From the IMG/VR virus record IMGVR_UViG_3300046003_007892, positions 62,001 through 126,000 of that record: a stretch of 64,000 bases of DNA; one strand, given 5' to 3'. Below, piece by piece: positions 38,320-47,756 of the stretch. Position 1 is the stretch's first letter, and each line of letters starts with the position of its first letter. The DNA comes from a virus. Position numbers and translations under genes: made by a program. Under the pieces are notes generated by a model. That model made no database searches and was not told where the DNA came from. It worked only from the letters and a program-made list of their open reading frames with translations.

Positions 38320-40269
38320 CTACTGATCAGCATCGAAGGAGATTATTCCGAAGCCTCCGGCATCGAACGTTGTTTCTCCGCCATCGAACATGGTCTCGTT
38401 GATTATCTCCTGCTCGAAAATGACGTAGCGAACGAACTTAAGAACATAGCCGACAGGGTAAAGACCCTGCGCTGCATTGAGACTCTCAGCCAGCGCGGCT
38501 CCCTTACCCGGCGCAACGAAACAGACCACCATGGCTGGCGTGTATCCCATGACGCTGTTTGGGTCGTTGGCTATCTGACGCGAGCGCATCCATTCCGGTA
38601 GGCCCTCTACGCCGTTCGGGCCGGTCACGTATCGGAGAGACGACGACGCGGTCGAGAACCCGATGTCCTTGACCATGTCATAACGGATATTCCTCAGGCT
38701 GCGGGGGAAGATGAACTTGGTCTGTCCTGGCTTACTCTGAGGCCAAGCCACGCGGTCCTCCACGACGGTATCTCCTGGACGGAAGCCGCCAGCGTTCTTC
38801 AAGGGGTCCAGGATTTCCCGATATACGACCTCATATTTGACCCGTTGGTTGGCATCGCGACATACCGCTACCACGTGACGACCCAGCGTGAGCTTAACCT
38901 CGCCATGGTAGTCGTTGTCCACGACGCCATTGACGCCGTTGCCTGACGTGGCGACATCAAGGCTCGATACGCTTAGCCCTTTGATCAGGTATATGGTTGG
39001 CGTTCTCTGGATGCCGAAGTTGATGTCTCCAATACGATAGACGTCGTTCTCGGGAATAAGGCCATTGTATTGGCTCGTCCAGGCGGTTGCTTGCGCATTG
39101 GACGCCCGGAAACGGATATCCATGACGTCATCACCAGAATAGATGTTCTTCACCCGGATTTCGAATTCTCGTTCCTGATAGACGTCGCCAGAGAACGCCC
39201 TAACGCGGAACGGATAGGCGGTGTCTCGTGGAACATGCTTGGTCGTGCCCCTGATCTGACCATTGGCCGACAGAGACAGGCCCGCTGGAAGCGGGAGACT
39301 GGATGGCGACAGGCTGTATTGGACGGGCAACGTATTGGTGGCTTCGACCCGAAGATCGGACGCCATGCCTTCGCGAAGCTCACCAAGAAATCCCTCCGGG
39401 GTCACCCAATCAATCGAGGACGGTTGCGTAACTAGGCTTGAGAGCACGGGGGAGACTCTGATTTCGCAATACTCGCGGTCGGCCGTTTGGCCAACGAACC
39501 CGAGGCGGAAGACGTATCTGCCGGGCGCGTTGTCGGGATGGATTACGCCTTGCAGGGTGGTGCCCTTCAGTACGATGCCCCTCGGGAGGCCATCATTGAC
39601 AATGGACGTGCCAAGACCATTGGAGAGCACTTCAATGGCCAGGGGTTCCCCGTCAGGGTCGGTGCCGCTGAAGGAGGATGAGAAACCTACGGCGCGGTCG
39701 AGGGTCCCTAGAGGCCTGTAGGAGACGCCCAAAAGAGGGTCGAAGACCGAGTCGGGGAAGGTGCCGGGAACCCAGGTGGACGGGCTGTCCAGCGGCGTAG
39801 CGTTGATGAAGAATGCTCGGTCGCGGATTTCGGCGGCAACCTTGGCCCTTAGGGTGAAGCGGAACGTGATCTGTTCGGTGCCCGACATGTTTCCAGTCAT
39901 GCCCTGGAGACGACCCCCAGACGAGATCGTCAATCCCGGTGGTAGTGTACCCCGCAGAAGCACGACATCTGGGCGGTTGCCGCTCGCCTCAATTGTGATG
40001 CGGTCGGGCAATCCAAGACCGGCTAGATTCAACGAGAGCTTTTTGCCGTTCCGAGTGATTCTCCCCCCATCTAGGGCGACCGAATTGACGGTGACGGATT
40101 GAACCTCCGTAGCCTGCACGTTCAAAATGATGTCGATGGTATCGGCATAATTGAGAACGGTGTGGCCGACCGAGATGGTTTCGACCAAACGATTCACGTT
40201 TTCACCCTCCGAGATGGTGGGTCCAACGGGGACGTCAGAGGAAGCTATCCATCGGGGTTCAAGTTTCAT
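38320..40269 (-). CDS. Virion protein with putative Ig-like (He_PIG) repeats
   Basis: 649 residues. Two clear repeats carry the He_PIG signature, LPPGLTISSGGRLQGMTGN and LPAGLSLSANGQIRGTT, with a further degenerate one (LPRGIVLKGTTLQGVI). Such domains are common in phage tail, neck and head-fibre proteins that bind sugars. Late box CATAAATA lies about 150 bases upstream. The last 200 residues form a separate domain. Confidence 0.65.
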   Translation of the reverse strand: MKLEPRWIASSDVPVGPTISEGENVNRLVETISVGHTVLNYADTIDIILNVQATEVQSVTVNSVALDGGRITRNGKKLSLNLAGLGLPDRITIEASGNRPDVVLLRGTLPPGLTISSGGRLQGMTGNMSGTEQITFRFTLRAKVAAEIRDRAFFINATPLDSPSTWVPGTFPDSVFDPLLGVSYRPLGTLDRAVGFSSSFSGTDPDGEPLAIEVLSNGLGTSIVNDGLPRGIVLKGTTLQGVIHPDNAPGRYVFRLGFVGQTADREYCEIRVSPVLSSLVTQPSSIDWVTPEGFLGELREGMASDLRVEATNTLPVQYSLSPSSLPLPAGLSLSANGQIRGTTKHVPRDTAYPFRVRAFSGDVYQEREFEIRVKNIYSGDDVMDIRFRASNAQATAWTSQYNGLIPENDVYRIGDINFGIQRTPTIYLIKGLSVSSLDVATSGNGVNGVVDNDYHGEVKLTLGRHVVAVCRDANQRVKYEVVYREILDPLKNAGGFRPGDTVVEDRVAWPQSKPGQTKFIFPRSLRNIRYDMVKDIGFSTASSSLRYVTGPNGVEGLPEWMRSRQIANDPNSVMGYTPAMVVCFVAPGKGAALAESLNAAQGLYPVGYVLKFVRYVIFEQEIINETMFDGGETTFDAGGFGIISFDADQ

Positions 40270-40707
40270 CGGGTCTTTCTGCCTTTAGGCGCGTGACTTA
40301 GGGGAAACATTCTCCCCCGAACTGGGTAATTTTCGATCAGAACTCGCGTTTCCGGCGTCCTATACGCTCACTGGCTAACGATTATTGAAAGAAAGTTAAC
40401 GCTCTCCGGTCTCAGAATATTTATGCCGAATCAAAGAGTTAGGTTTTGGTTTACCAAGCTGTGGTTGTAGCTAACCCGAAATGGTAGAACAAAAAAATGC
40501 CGAGGCTGGTTGTCAGGCCACTGAAATCCCAGTAAGTTCGTCTCAATCAGCAGCGTCGATCACGGCTTGTTTCGGGGATTAAAACCTCCGAGGTGAACCA
40601 AATCGACAACGCTGGGGGAACTTTCGGCCATGGTGGCTGTTAGACGATGACGTGGTGGTCTTGGTGGTGGCCGCCCCACACATCGAGAAGTCAGGTCTAG
40701 AATACCA
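40270..40707. other. Intergenic region between divergent genes
   Basis: 438 bases hold the minus-strand late box (CATAAATA near 40418-40425). A weak plus-strand frame 40481-40582 (33 codons, MVEQKNAEAG...) has no Shine-Dalgarno. The inverted repeat ACCTCCGAGGT lies near 40584. No convincing gene. Confidence 0.4.
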
Positions 40708-41427
40708 ATGAGCCAGATGAGCCCATTCAAGCTAACCTTCAACAAGCCCGCCGTTCAATCCTTCTTCGAAGGCGAAGACGCAGATGGCCTGAAGGTTGGA
40801 ATCGAGCAGAACGCCGTGGTCTTCACTCCGGTAAACGGGTCCAAGGACTCGGACGTCATTCCTCTACTTGAGCGAACGCGAGGCGGCGTCGAAGCCGTTG
40901 TCGAGGGCAGGATGGCCGCTCAACTCGCCATGGCTCTGGAGAACCCTCACGGGTCATTCTTCACCCTCAAACGCATGAAGGGCGGCGCCGTTCAGGCAGT
41001 TCCTTACGCCTCCGCTGACGCCCCGTCGAAGTTCACCCCGCATATGCGGGCTTGGCTTCCGAAAACGATGGACACCGAAGGTGCCCCGGCTGTGATGCCA
41101 AACATCGACGAGTTCCCCCGATTCCTCGAAGGTGTGCGGGCCGCCAAGCGGTTGGTCGATGAACACTCCACGGTCAAGCGCGCCGGTCGCCCCTCTCGGG
41201 AAGTCAGCGAGGCCCGTCGTCTCCTGGCCCAGTTCAGCGAACTCTCGCAGGAGATCATCCCCACCGTCTCGAACGACGAAGGTTTGCTCCGGCAGGCTCA
41301 CGAGCTTCTCGGCTCGATAGTTGCGGGGACCGTGACTCCGAAGGCCCACGTGGGTCGCCGACACAAGGCTCCGATCAGGAAGCCGAGCGCGCGGCGTACC
41401 ACGACGGAAGCGCACGCAACGGCGTAG
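40708..41427 (+). CDS. Hypothetical protein, 239 aa
   Basis: First gene of the plus-strand block 40708-46167. C-terminal 30 residues strongly basic (VGRRHKAPIRKPSARRTT). Possibly DNA-binding or virion protein. Stop is followed by a long hairpin. Confidence 0.7.
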   Translation: MSQMSPFKLTFNKPAVQSFFEGEDADGLKVGIEQNAVVFTPVNGSKDSDVIPLLERTRGGVEAVVEGRMAAQLAMALENPHGSFFTLKRMKGGAVQAVPYASADAPSKFTPHMRAWLPKTMDTEGAPAVMPNIDEFPRFLEGVRAAKRLVDEHSTVKRAGRPSREVSEARRLLAQFSELSQEIIPTVSNDEGLLRQAHELLGSIVAGTVTPKAHVGRRHKAPIRKPSARRTTTEAHATA

Positions 41428-41447
41428 GCGAATCAAACCTTGACGAG

Positions 41448-41482
41448 TATTCGTGTCGGGAGTAAAGCTCTCGGCACGAATA
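41448..41482 (+). terminator. Long hairpin between 40708 and 41500 genes
   Basis: A 15-pair stem (TATTCGTGTCGGGAG with CTCTCGGCACGAATA) and a five-base loop, followed by TTTGTTT. Either a terminator of the first gene or a leader element; a TTGACG box starts inside it. Confidence 0.55.
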
Positions 41483-41499
41483 TTTGTTTGGGGGACCCG

Positions 41500-41877
41500 A
41501 TGCGCATTCAGTTGAACGAAGACGGCACTCTGGCGTCGCCGACTGATTGCGAAGAAGCGTCCAATGACGAGCGCGTCTTCTACGGAGCGCAGAGCTTTCG
41601 CAACGGCATCATCTACCCGACCTCGTTCGATGACGGCGAGATATGCGTCATTTTCGATTGCGATGTCGCTCCTACCAGCCACTCGGCCACGTTCCTCCGC
41701 AAGCTCCTCGACCTCAAGGTCGTCTGGCGCGGAGAAGAGTTCAACTACATCGACCTCGAACAAAAAACCTGGAAGGCTCCGAACGGAGACGTCCCATACC
41801 TGAGCAGCATCGATGTCTTCAGGGAACACACCTATACGACCGTTTGTCTGTGGTTCGCGAGACCTCGTGTAGATTAA
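41500..41877 (+). CDS. Hypothetical protein, 125 aa
   Basis: ATG at 41500 with GGGGGA upstream. Beta-rich, begins MRIQLNEDGTLASPTDCEEA. No family recognised. Confidence 0.7.
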   Translation: MRIQLNEDGTLASPTDCEEASNDERVFYGAQSFRNGIIYPTSFDDGEICVIFDCDVAPTSHSATFLRKLLDLKVVWRGEEFNYIDLEQKTWKAPNGDVPYLSSIDVFREHTYTTVCLWFARPRVD

Positions 41878-41930
41878 ACTCGGACTACGAAAATATTGAC
41901 CCAGAAGGGCACCATGACCGATAGTAAGTC

Positions 41931-42737
41931 ATGGCAATACCTCCTCGCGGACGCGGTTCTCACGTAACGAAACTCGGGACCGGGTCCTCTCTCGGCACGA
42001 CCACTCCCTCGGCTCCGTTGAAGGTGGTCAACAAACGCGTCATGCCGACCAAGATTGCGTCGAACATCGTCGGCGTGTCTCCGATGATGCCGCCGTCTAA
42101 GGGCATCCAAAAACTCAGACAAGCCTTCAAGAAACGCCCGCACGTTCGCAAGCGCGCTCCGATCAACAGCGACGCCGCCGACAATCCTACGCTCCGGCCA
42201 ATAAGAGCGGTCGGGCAGATCAGCAAACCGGCCGCGAACAAAGCGATCTCGATCAAGGATTCGGCCAAGGCCAATCAGGAATATTATGCCTTCATCGTCC
42301 AGAACGCCTACGGGTCCTGGCGATTTGCTCGGGTCAACAACGGCAGCATGGACTGCTACAACTGCCCCTACCTTTTCCCGAAATCATCCCTTCCTGAGAT
42401 GATCGAAATCTGGAAGAGGGTCGTAATCGACAATGCGGTGCCGTGGGACGAGACAGTGGTCTCCACGACCCTCCGCATCATCAGCTACAGCATTGGCTGT
42501 CAGGACTCGACTGACGAGCTTCTGGAGGGCAGCGAGGACGCACAGGCTCTGAAGAAGAGATCAGCAATGGCTCGTCTCACCGATGCCGAGGCCAAAATGC
42601 TCGGTTTGGAGACCGAGAAAGCCACCCAGGTTCTTTTCTCGGAGCCCGATCTGTCCCAGCACGATATGCAAATCCTGCGCAGCCTCGCAGACGACCAGCT
42701 TGAGTTCAACCTCGAAGAGGTCATCAAGGTAGGTTAG
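41931..42737 (+). CDS. Hypothetical protein, 268 aa
   Basis: Basic, low-complexity first 100 residues followed by a folded part with CYNCPYLF. A TTGACC box lies upstream near 41898. Likely late or virion protein by position. Confidence 0.65.
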   Translation: MAIPPRGRGSHVTKLGTGSSLGTTTPSAPLKVVNKRVMPTKIASNIVGVSPMMPPSKGIQKLRQAFKKRPHVRKRAPINSDAADNPTLRPIRAVGQISKPAANKAISIKDSAKANQEYYAFIVQNAYGSWRFARVNNGSMDCYNCPYLFPKSSLPEMIEIWKRVVIDNAVPWDETVVSTTLRIISYSIGCQDSTDELLEGSEDAQALKKRSAMARLTDAEAKMLGLETEKATQVLFSEPDLSQHDMQILRSLADDQLEFNLEEVIKVG

Positions 42738-42756
42738 TCGCGGTCATAAATAGGTC

Positions 42757-43299
42757 ATGGCCGATCTCGATCTCGAACAGATTCACGACTCTCCGCACCT
42801 CTTGGACATCCTTCTCCAGATGGAAGACGTCCTCGACAGCATGGACCTTTATGTTTTCCGCAACTGGCTGAAGGGCGAAGTTGCCGAAGGACCGAATGTC
42901 CGTCGCTACTGGCTCGATTTTACCCTTCGATATGCCCACAAGGATATGCCTGACCCCCGTGGTGCCTTGCGGTTGCTCAAGCACGGTATCCGGGTCGATT
43001 ACCAAAAGGGACGCCAGGAAAACACCGAGAGTGACGAAGAGTTCGAGGGCGACGAGCCCCGCGAAGAAGACCTGATGTGGCTGGTAAAAATCAGCATCCC
43101 GCGTCGTCTGGTGGTCCAGATGGATGCGGCCGAGCACGATTTCTACGACGACGAGATCGACATCGATCAGGTCGAAGACGCCAAGGACGACGGCATGGAC
43201 GACGAGTCCGGCTTCGATGGCGAGGAGCAAACCGAAGAAGGCGGGGCGCCGCCGCCTCCTGGACCGGATGGCGAACCCGCAGAGGAGCCCGCACGATGA
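42757..43299 (+). CDS. Hypothetical late protein, 180 aa
   Basis: CATAAATA ends five bases before ATG. Begins MADLDLEQIHDSPHLLDILL. The second half is very acidic (DDEIDIDQVEDAKDDGMDDE) and ends in a Pro/Gly/Glu tail. Acidic tails like this suit a scaffold or core protein. Overlaps the next gene by ATGA. Confidence 0.65.
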   Translation: MADLDLEQIHDSPHLLDILLQMEDVLDSMDLYVFRNWLKGEVAEGPNVRRYWLDFTLRYAHKDMPDPRGALRLLKHGIRVDYQKGRQENTESDEEFEGDEPREEDLMWLVKISIPRRLVVQMDAAEHDFYDDEIDIDQVEDAKDDGMDDESGFDGEEQTEEGGAPPPPGPDGEPAEEPAR

Positions 43300-44033
43300 C
43301 CCGCCAAATCAATGAAGGAATGCGCACCGGAGACCTGGAAGACCTCGTCCTCCCGATGGTTTCTGCCGATGAATTCGTCAGCAAGCTGGACGATAACGCA
43401 ATCGTGTTCGGCCTCTATGTGAACGACCAGCAGGCCGCGTCCGATCTGAATCGTTTTATCCAGAAATCGCCTGCGCCGCTCCTCGATACCGAGGTGTCTC
43501 CGGCCCCGGACCAGCGTGGCTACTTCATTGTTTTCTTTGAGGTTATGAACGACGACAAGATCGCCGAAACGCTGGGCAGCATTCTCGATGAGGTTTCGCC
43601 CCTGTGCAAGATCGAGAAATGGGACATGAAAATCCGTCTGGTAAAAGACCTAGAGCCGTTTGACAAAGACAAAATCTCTAAGCATTTCAAGACTATCCGG
43701 GATGAAGTTAAGAGGAAGGAAACGAATGAAAGCCTCCTGAACTTCCTTCAACCATCGACGCTGTCCAATGCCGAAATTCGTGGAAATCAACTCATGATTG
43801 AGGGCATGGGTCAAAATGGTGTCTATGATGTGGTTGCCTTCGGGCCCCGCTCTGAGGTAGTCTCCAATCAGTCCTGGGGAGTCGGCCCGCTCGATCTAGA
43901 GATAGCCGACGTCCTTCAGGAACTTCGCATGGACAGGATGCTCGGAGAGGGCTGGACCGCGACCCGTATGGGTGGCGTCACCGTCGTTCAGCGTCATGAT
44001 AGCGATCAAGCTATCGTGCTAAAAAAACGCTAA
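43296..44033 (+). CDS. Hypothetical late protein with possible prohead-protease site, 245 aa
   Basis: MTRQINE|GMRTG contains an I-x-E site before glycine at residue 7. Translationally coupled to 42757-43299. Alpha/beta body (FGLYVNDQQAASDLNRFIQ, YFIVFFEVMNDDKIAE). Function unknown. Confidence 0.65.
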   Translation: MTRQINEGMRTGDLEDLVLPMVSADEFVSKLDDNAIVFGLYVNDQQAASDLNRFIQKSPAPLLDTEVSPAPDQRGYFIVFFEVMNDDKIAETLGSILDEVSPLCKIEKWDMKIRLVKDLEPFDKDKISKHFKTIRDEVKRKETNESLLNFLQPSTLSNAEIRGNQLMIEGMGQNGVYDVVAFGPRSEVVSNQSWGVGPLDLEIADVLQELRMDRMLGEGWTATRMGGVTVVQRHDSDQAIVLKKR

Positions 44034-44124
44034 AAACCCCTGATATTATTTCTTTTTCTGCTTTCCAAACCGCGAAGCTTGTTGCAAGCTCGACGTCTGG
44101 GGTGATGGGAGGAGTCGCTTAGTC

Positions 44125-44496
44125 GTGCGTCTATCGGTTGAGGTGGGTTTGCGGGTGAGCCGTAAAAAAATCATTGTGCCGCCCTCTATCGACGTGCTCG
44201 AACAGAGGGGCCGTAAGATCGGCTCACGGGGTGGTCTGGTCACGATTGTGCCGTGCTGCATCGAGACGGCCTGCCACCTGAAAGTGTGGGCGAACGAATC
44301 GCTCATCAAATCTCCCGCGATCTTCGGGTGCTGGTCATACGAGCTTCATGATTTCCGATGCGACCGGGAGTTCCTCGGCGTGACCGTCTACCTCAAATCT
44401 CTGGCCGACGTGGTGCACTTCAGGCTGGCCGTCAGCACCGAGCACACCAAGAGTGAAGACGATTTCCTGAAAGAGGCTACCGTTATCCTGGGCTAA
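44125..44496 (+). CDS. Hypothetical protein, 123 aa
   Basis: GTG at 44125, with AGGAG about 12 bases upstream. The body ends SEDDFLKEATVIL. Mixed beta protein; no family recognised. Confidence 0.6.
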   Translation: MRLSVEVGLRVSRKKIIVPPSIDVLEQRGRKIGSRGGLVTIVPCCIETACHLKVWANESLIKSPAIFGCWSYELHDFRCDREFLGVTVYLKSLADVVHFRLAVSTEHTKSEDDFLKEATVILG

Positions 44497-44560
44497 GGTG
44501 GGTTCTAAAACTTTGGGGTATGAGCCTAAATAAGGGTGTTCCTTTGTTTAGTGAGACCCC

Positions 44561-44827
44561 GTGGAAGAATTGTTCGTCAGCCTTGTGACAAACCTGGTAT
44601 CAGGTGGTCCGCAATCCATCATTGCTGGCTTGGTCCTGTTCATCGTTCTGCTCCTCTTCGAGCGGAAGCGATTGATGGCGACTATCACAAAGAAAGATGA
44701 AGACCTTCTCAAGAAAGACGATAAAATCGACAAGATCATCGAAGACTACTACAAGGGGAACATGACCCTAGCCGATGCTCTCAACGGTCTGAAGGTCGTC
44801 CTCTTCGATATCAAATCTCGTCTCTAA
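44561..44827 (+). CDS. Small membrane protein with coiled coil, 88 aa
   Basis: GTG start. Membrane helix at about residues 18-35 (SIIAGLVLFIVLLLF), then a Lys-rich coiled coil. A late box CCTAAATA lies about 27 bases upstream. Could be a lysis-related or structural membrane protein. Confidence 0.6.
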   Translation: MEELFVSLVTNLVSGGPQSIIAGLVLFIVLLLFERKRLMATITKKDEDLLKKDDKIDKIIEDYYKGNMTLADALNGLKVVLFDIKSRL

Positions 44828-44907
44828 CCTGTTAACTCCTCGCACTACTTTCGCGCGTGGGGATAAATACGCCTGTCTATATCCATGCTGGATATCTTGG
44901 GTCTTCG

Positions 44908-46167
44908 ATGTTTTTTGGAAAAAAGAAGCGAGCGGCAGCCGCGAAGGCTGCTCACGATAGCATGGTCCGCGACCTGGACCGTGACCGCAAGCTTGCCGAA
45001 AGCCAACGGGCTCTCCTAAACGCTGCCCTCACGACCGCCGATACCGCCCAGGAAGTCACCGCCAAACTTCGTAGTCGCCTCGACGATATCGTCAACCAGT
45101 TCGATGCCACCTCTCGCCTTCTCAAGGACGCCCTCGTCATCTGCAACATCCTCGGAGAGATCACGGCTTTCAACCCTGCCGCAGAACTCCTGTTCGGTAT
45201 TCCACATGATGACGCAATTGGATTGCCGGTCATGGACCTCTTCCGCAAAGCGCAGGGCAACGAGGAGATCGCCGATCTTGCCAGCCTGTGGATTCTGCTC
45301 AAAAACGAAGACCAGACCGACGTCATTGGCGCCAACGGTGACAAGCGTTTCCCGGTTCAGACAAGCCTATCCATGCTGGACCGCCACGATGGCTCCTCGG
45401 TCATCCTCCTGCTCGTTCAGGACCAGAGCACTGCCGTCATGGCCAGTCGCAGCGAGCGCAAATACGATTCCCTGTTCGCTTCCAGCTTCGACGGCGTCCT
45501 GGTCGTCTACAAGGGTCGTATCGTGGCCGCCAACCCGGCAACGACGCGCCTGTTCGGATATCCCACGGAGCAGCTTTTGAACGAGCCACTGTTCATGCTC
45601 GTCCACGCCAGACACGCTAACCGGCTTCTCACCTCCAGGCTCCTCCCAGACGGTATGAAATCACCTTCGCAGAACTTCATCATCGAAGGGGTGCACAGCA
45701 GCACCCGGACCTTGAGTCTGATGTTCGCCACCACCCCCATTGAATGGGACAACGCGACGGCACTCCTCATCACAATCAAGGACGTGACGGAACTCCAGCG
45801 TCTGGAAACAGTGTTGGGCGTGAAGAGTTCCAACGGCGAAATGATCGTTTGTTTCGGAACCGATTATATCGTCACCTTTGCAAACAAGATGTTCATGGAT
45901 GTCCACGGGCCCGTGGCAATAGGCTGCGATATTCGCGTCATCCTGGCGCCGGACCAAATGGAGGTCTTTGAAGCCAACACGAAAAAACTCTCATCCGAGA
46001 ACTCGTCAGTGCGATCTCATACCCGCCATGTCCGGGATGATGGGACGGTATACTTCCAGGACTGGATTGATAATGCCGTGTTTGACCAATGCGGTAGTCC
46101 AATCGAATATCAACGAATTGGACGAACGATCAGCGATGCCCTTTCGAGCGCGATCAGAGACGATTGA
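44908..46167 (+). CDS. Triple-PAS sensory protein without output domain
   Basis: 419 residues from ATG at 44908; GATAAATACGCC precedes it at about 44865. An N-terminal basic coiled coil is followed by three PAS-like domains: about 65-160 (DALVICNILGEITAFNPAAE), 185-300 (FDGVLVVYKGRIVAANPATT, then SLMFATTPIEWDNATALLI) and 305-410 (GEMIVCFGTDYIVTFANKMF). No kinase, GGDEF or HTH domain follows. It may sense a ligand or redox state and act through protein contacts. Confidence 0.7.
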   Translation: MFFGKKKRAAAAKAAHDSMVRDLDRDRKLAESQRALLNAALTTADTAQEVTAKLRSRLDDIVNQFDATSRLLKDALVICNILGEITAFNPAAELLFGIPHDDAIGLPVMDLFRKAQGNEEIADLASLWILLKNEDQTDVIGANGDKRFPVQTSLSMLDRHDGSSVILLLVQDQSTAVMASRSERKYDSLFASSFDGVLVVYKGRIVAANPATTRLFGYPTEQLLNEPLFMLVHARHANRLLTSRLLPDGMKSPSQNFIIEGVHSSTRTLSLMFATTPIEWDNATALLITIKDVTELQRLETVLGVKSSNGEMIVCFGTDYIVTFANKMFMDVHGPVAIGCDIRVILAPDQMEVFEANTKKLSSENSSVRSHTRHVRDDGTVYFQDWIDNAVFDQCGSPIEYQRIGRTISDALSSAIRDD

Positions 46168-46501
46168 TTCGTGGCCCGTCGTCTCCGAGGACCCTAAGGC
46201 GAGCATATTCTGGCTCGGCGAAACAGAGCTTGTATTCGATCAGGTCTGCCTCTTCTAGGAGGATTTCCATGACGACGTCCCCGCTCGGAAACGCCCAAAC
46301 CTTGTGATCGAAATGGCGTTCGAACAAGAAAGAGATCGCCTCCTGGTCACCAATGTAGTGTTCAACGGTGCGGTTGAAGCTATATTCGAGAACGTGGAAA
46401 GCACTTCTGACTGTTGCCCCGCGCGCCGATTGCACCACCCTCATCGGGTCTGTGCCCGAGACCCGGTAGCTCGAAATCGGCACCCAGTAGCAGGGTTTCA
46501 C
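46154..46501 (-). CDS. Hypothetical protein, 115 aa
   Basis: Last gene of the long minus-strand run 48817-46154. Convergent overlap with the PAS gene by 14 bases. Alpha/beta; function unknown. Confidence 0.65.
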   Translation of the reverse strand: MKPCYWVPISSYRVSGTDPMRVVQSARGATVRSAFHVLEYSFNRTVEHYIGDQEAISFLFERHFDHKVWAFPSGDVVMEILLEEADLIEYKLCFAEPEYARLRVLGDDGPRINRL

Positions 46502-46785
46502 GACTGTTTCTTCTGGATGGTGATCTCCAGCGTCTTGACGTCGAACCCGTGCCGCTCCAGTTCCTCCAAGAGGCTCTCGCGCGGGCTCTTGTCGTCACTG
46601 AGGATGAAGGGCTCTCGCTTGCGGCCCAGGACGTCCAAGACCTCCACCATCACCCACGCGTCGCCGCGATTACAGCCGTCGCCATGAGCGATCACGTGGC
46701 CGCGTTCGCCGTCATAGTCGAGACCGTATTTCATCCGAATACTGTTCGGCTTGGCTCGCACCCGGCTGAGACGTTTGCGCTTCAT
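46498..46785 (-). CDS. Hypothetical protein, 95 aa
   Basis: ATG at 46785 (MKRKRLSRVRAKPNSI) in an ATGA overlap. Basic N-terminus suggests nucleic-acid binding. Ends HGFDVKTLEITIQKKQ. Confidence 0.65.
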   Translation of the reverse strand: MKRKRLSRVRAKPNSIRMKYGLDYDGERGHVIAHGDGCNRGDAWVMVEVLDVLGRKREPFILSDDKSPRESLLEELERHGFDVKTLEITIQKKQS

Positions 46786-47138
46786 TCCAATATCCCTTCG
46801 AGCTTGAGGGCGGTGATGTCCCGGCGCATCGCAATCGCGTCGCCACTGAATTTCAGTTCGGTCATAAACACTTCGGTGAAACTGGTGTTGATTTCCATTT
46901 CCACCTTCCACTCCTGGGCTTCAAGAGAAAGGCGACGACCGTCGAGATTCCCGTCTATGAGGAACCTTTCGTCTGTCATCTCCATGGATGGGACCGAAAC
47001 AAACGATGCCCGGTAGACGACTAACCAAGTCGTGGAACTAAGCGGCGGTATATTGCGGCTCGCCCAAACCAAGAGGTCCACGAAACACTGAAGCGAAACG
47101 CCTCGAACAGAATGGAAGAGGGTCGAGTATTCGCTCAC
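46782..47138 (-). CDS. Hypothetical protein, 118 aa
   Basis: GTG at 47138 overlaps the upstream stop (GTG/TGA). Beta-rich protein. No family recognised. Confidence 0.6.
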   Translation of the reverse strand: MSEYSTLFHSVRGVSLQCFVDLLVWASRNIPPLSSTTWLVVYRASFVSVPSMEMTDERFLIDGNLDGRRLSLEAQEWKVEMEINTSFTEVFMTELKFSGDAIAMRRDITALKLEGILE

Positions 47139-47308
47139 GTCGCCCTCTCGGTTTGCTGGACCTCCCACGGCCCATAGCGGGAATGTTCCGGTGAAGCGTT
47201 GACCTCGCGCTCAGCCCGATCATAGGGCTGCTCGTTCGTGTCGTTGCCGACGTGCACAGTCAGGCGCCATCCCTGCGGGTTGGTAAGCGTGCACCGATAG
47301 GTCTTCAC
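47135..47308 (-). CDS. Small hypothetical protein, 57 aa
   Basis: GTG start at 47308 overlaps the upstream stop as AAGTGA. Beta strands (KTYRCTLTNPQGWRLTVHVG). Unknown function. Confidence 0.55.
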   Translation of the reverse strand: MKTYRCTLTNPQGWRLTVHVGNDTNEQPYDRAEREVNASPEHSRYGPWEVQQTERAT

Positions 47309-47526
47309 TTCCGACGTTTGCCGAAGCTGGTGTTGAACATGAAGCCGGAGAAAAACATCCAGCCAAAGGCCGCGATCACCACCACATAGAAGAGGGCGAT
47401 GATGCCGCCGATGAGCAGGATGACGCGCATGATGCCGGGGGCGATCTCGAACAGTTCGGTGACGAGCCAGCCGATACCGAACACGCACGCGCCGATGATG
47501 GCGAGGACAACCAGGAGGGCTCTCAT
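47305..47526 (-). CDS. Small membrane protein, 73 aa
   Basis: Two hydrophobic helices (LLVVLAIIGACVFGIGWLV and ILLIGGIIALFYVVVIAAF) and a basic end. Function unknown. Confidence 0.65.
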   Translation of the reverse strand: MRALLVVLAIIGACVFGIGWLVTELFEIAPGIMRVILLIGGIIALFYVVVIAAFGWMFFSGFMFNTSFGKRRK

Positions 47527-47756
47527 CGGGCGGCCCGGTGTTCTTTCCACAGGTCCGTCTGGAGGAGCCAGTGGAGGAAACGGAGCCCGCGCGAAGACAT
47601 GATGCGCTCGCGATCAGCAATCCGCTCGGCTGCCCGTTCCGCCCGAAAGGCCGCAATGTCTTCTTCCGAAGGCACGTAGCGGGTCCAGGTTCCCCGAGAG
47701 AGAGCTTGTTCGAGTTCGACGGCGTTCAGGCCGCCTCCGATGGTTTCAGTGCTCAC
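47523..47756 (-). CDS. Hypothetical protein, 77 aa
   Basis: Helical, Arg/Glu/Ala-rich (FRAERAAERIADRERIM). Overlaps both neighbours. Function unknown. Confidence 0.6.
   Translation of the reverse strand: MSTETIGGGLNAVELEQALSRGTWTRYVPSEEDIAAFRAERAAERIADRERIMSSRGLRFLHWLLQTDLWKEHRAAR

Noticed and set aside
40481-40582. 33-codon plus-strand frame
   Set aside because: No Shine-Dalgarno, no promoter at the right distance and no conserved features; left as part of the intergenic note.
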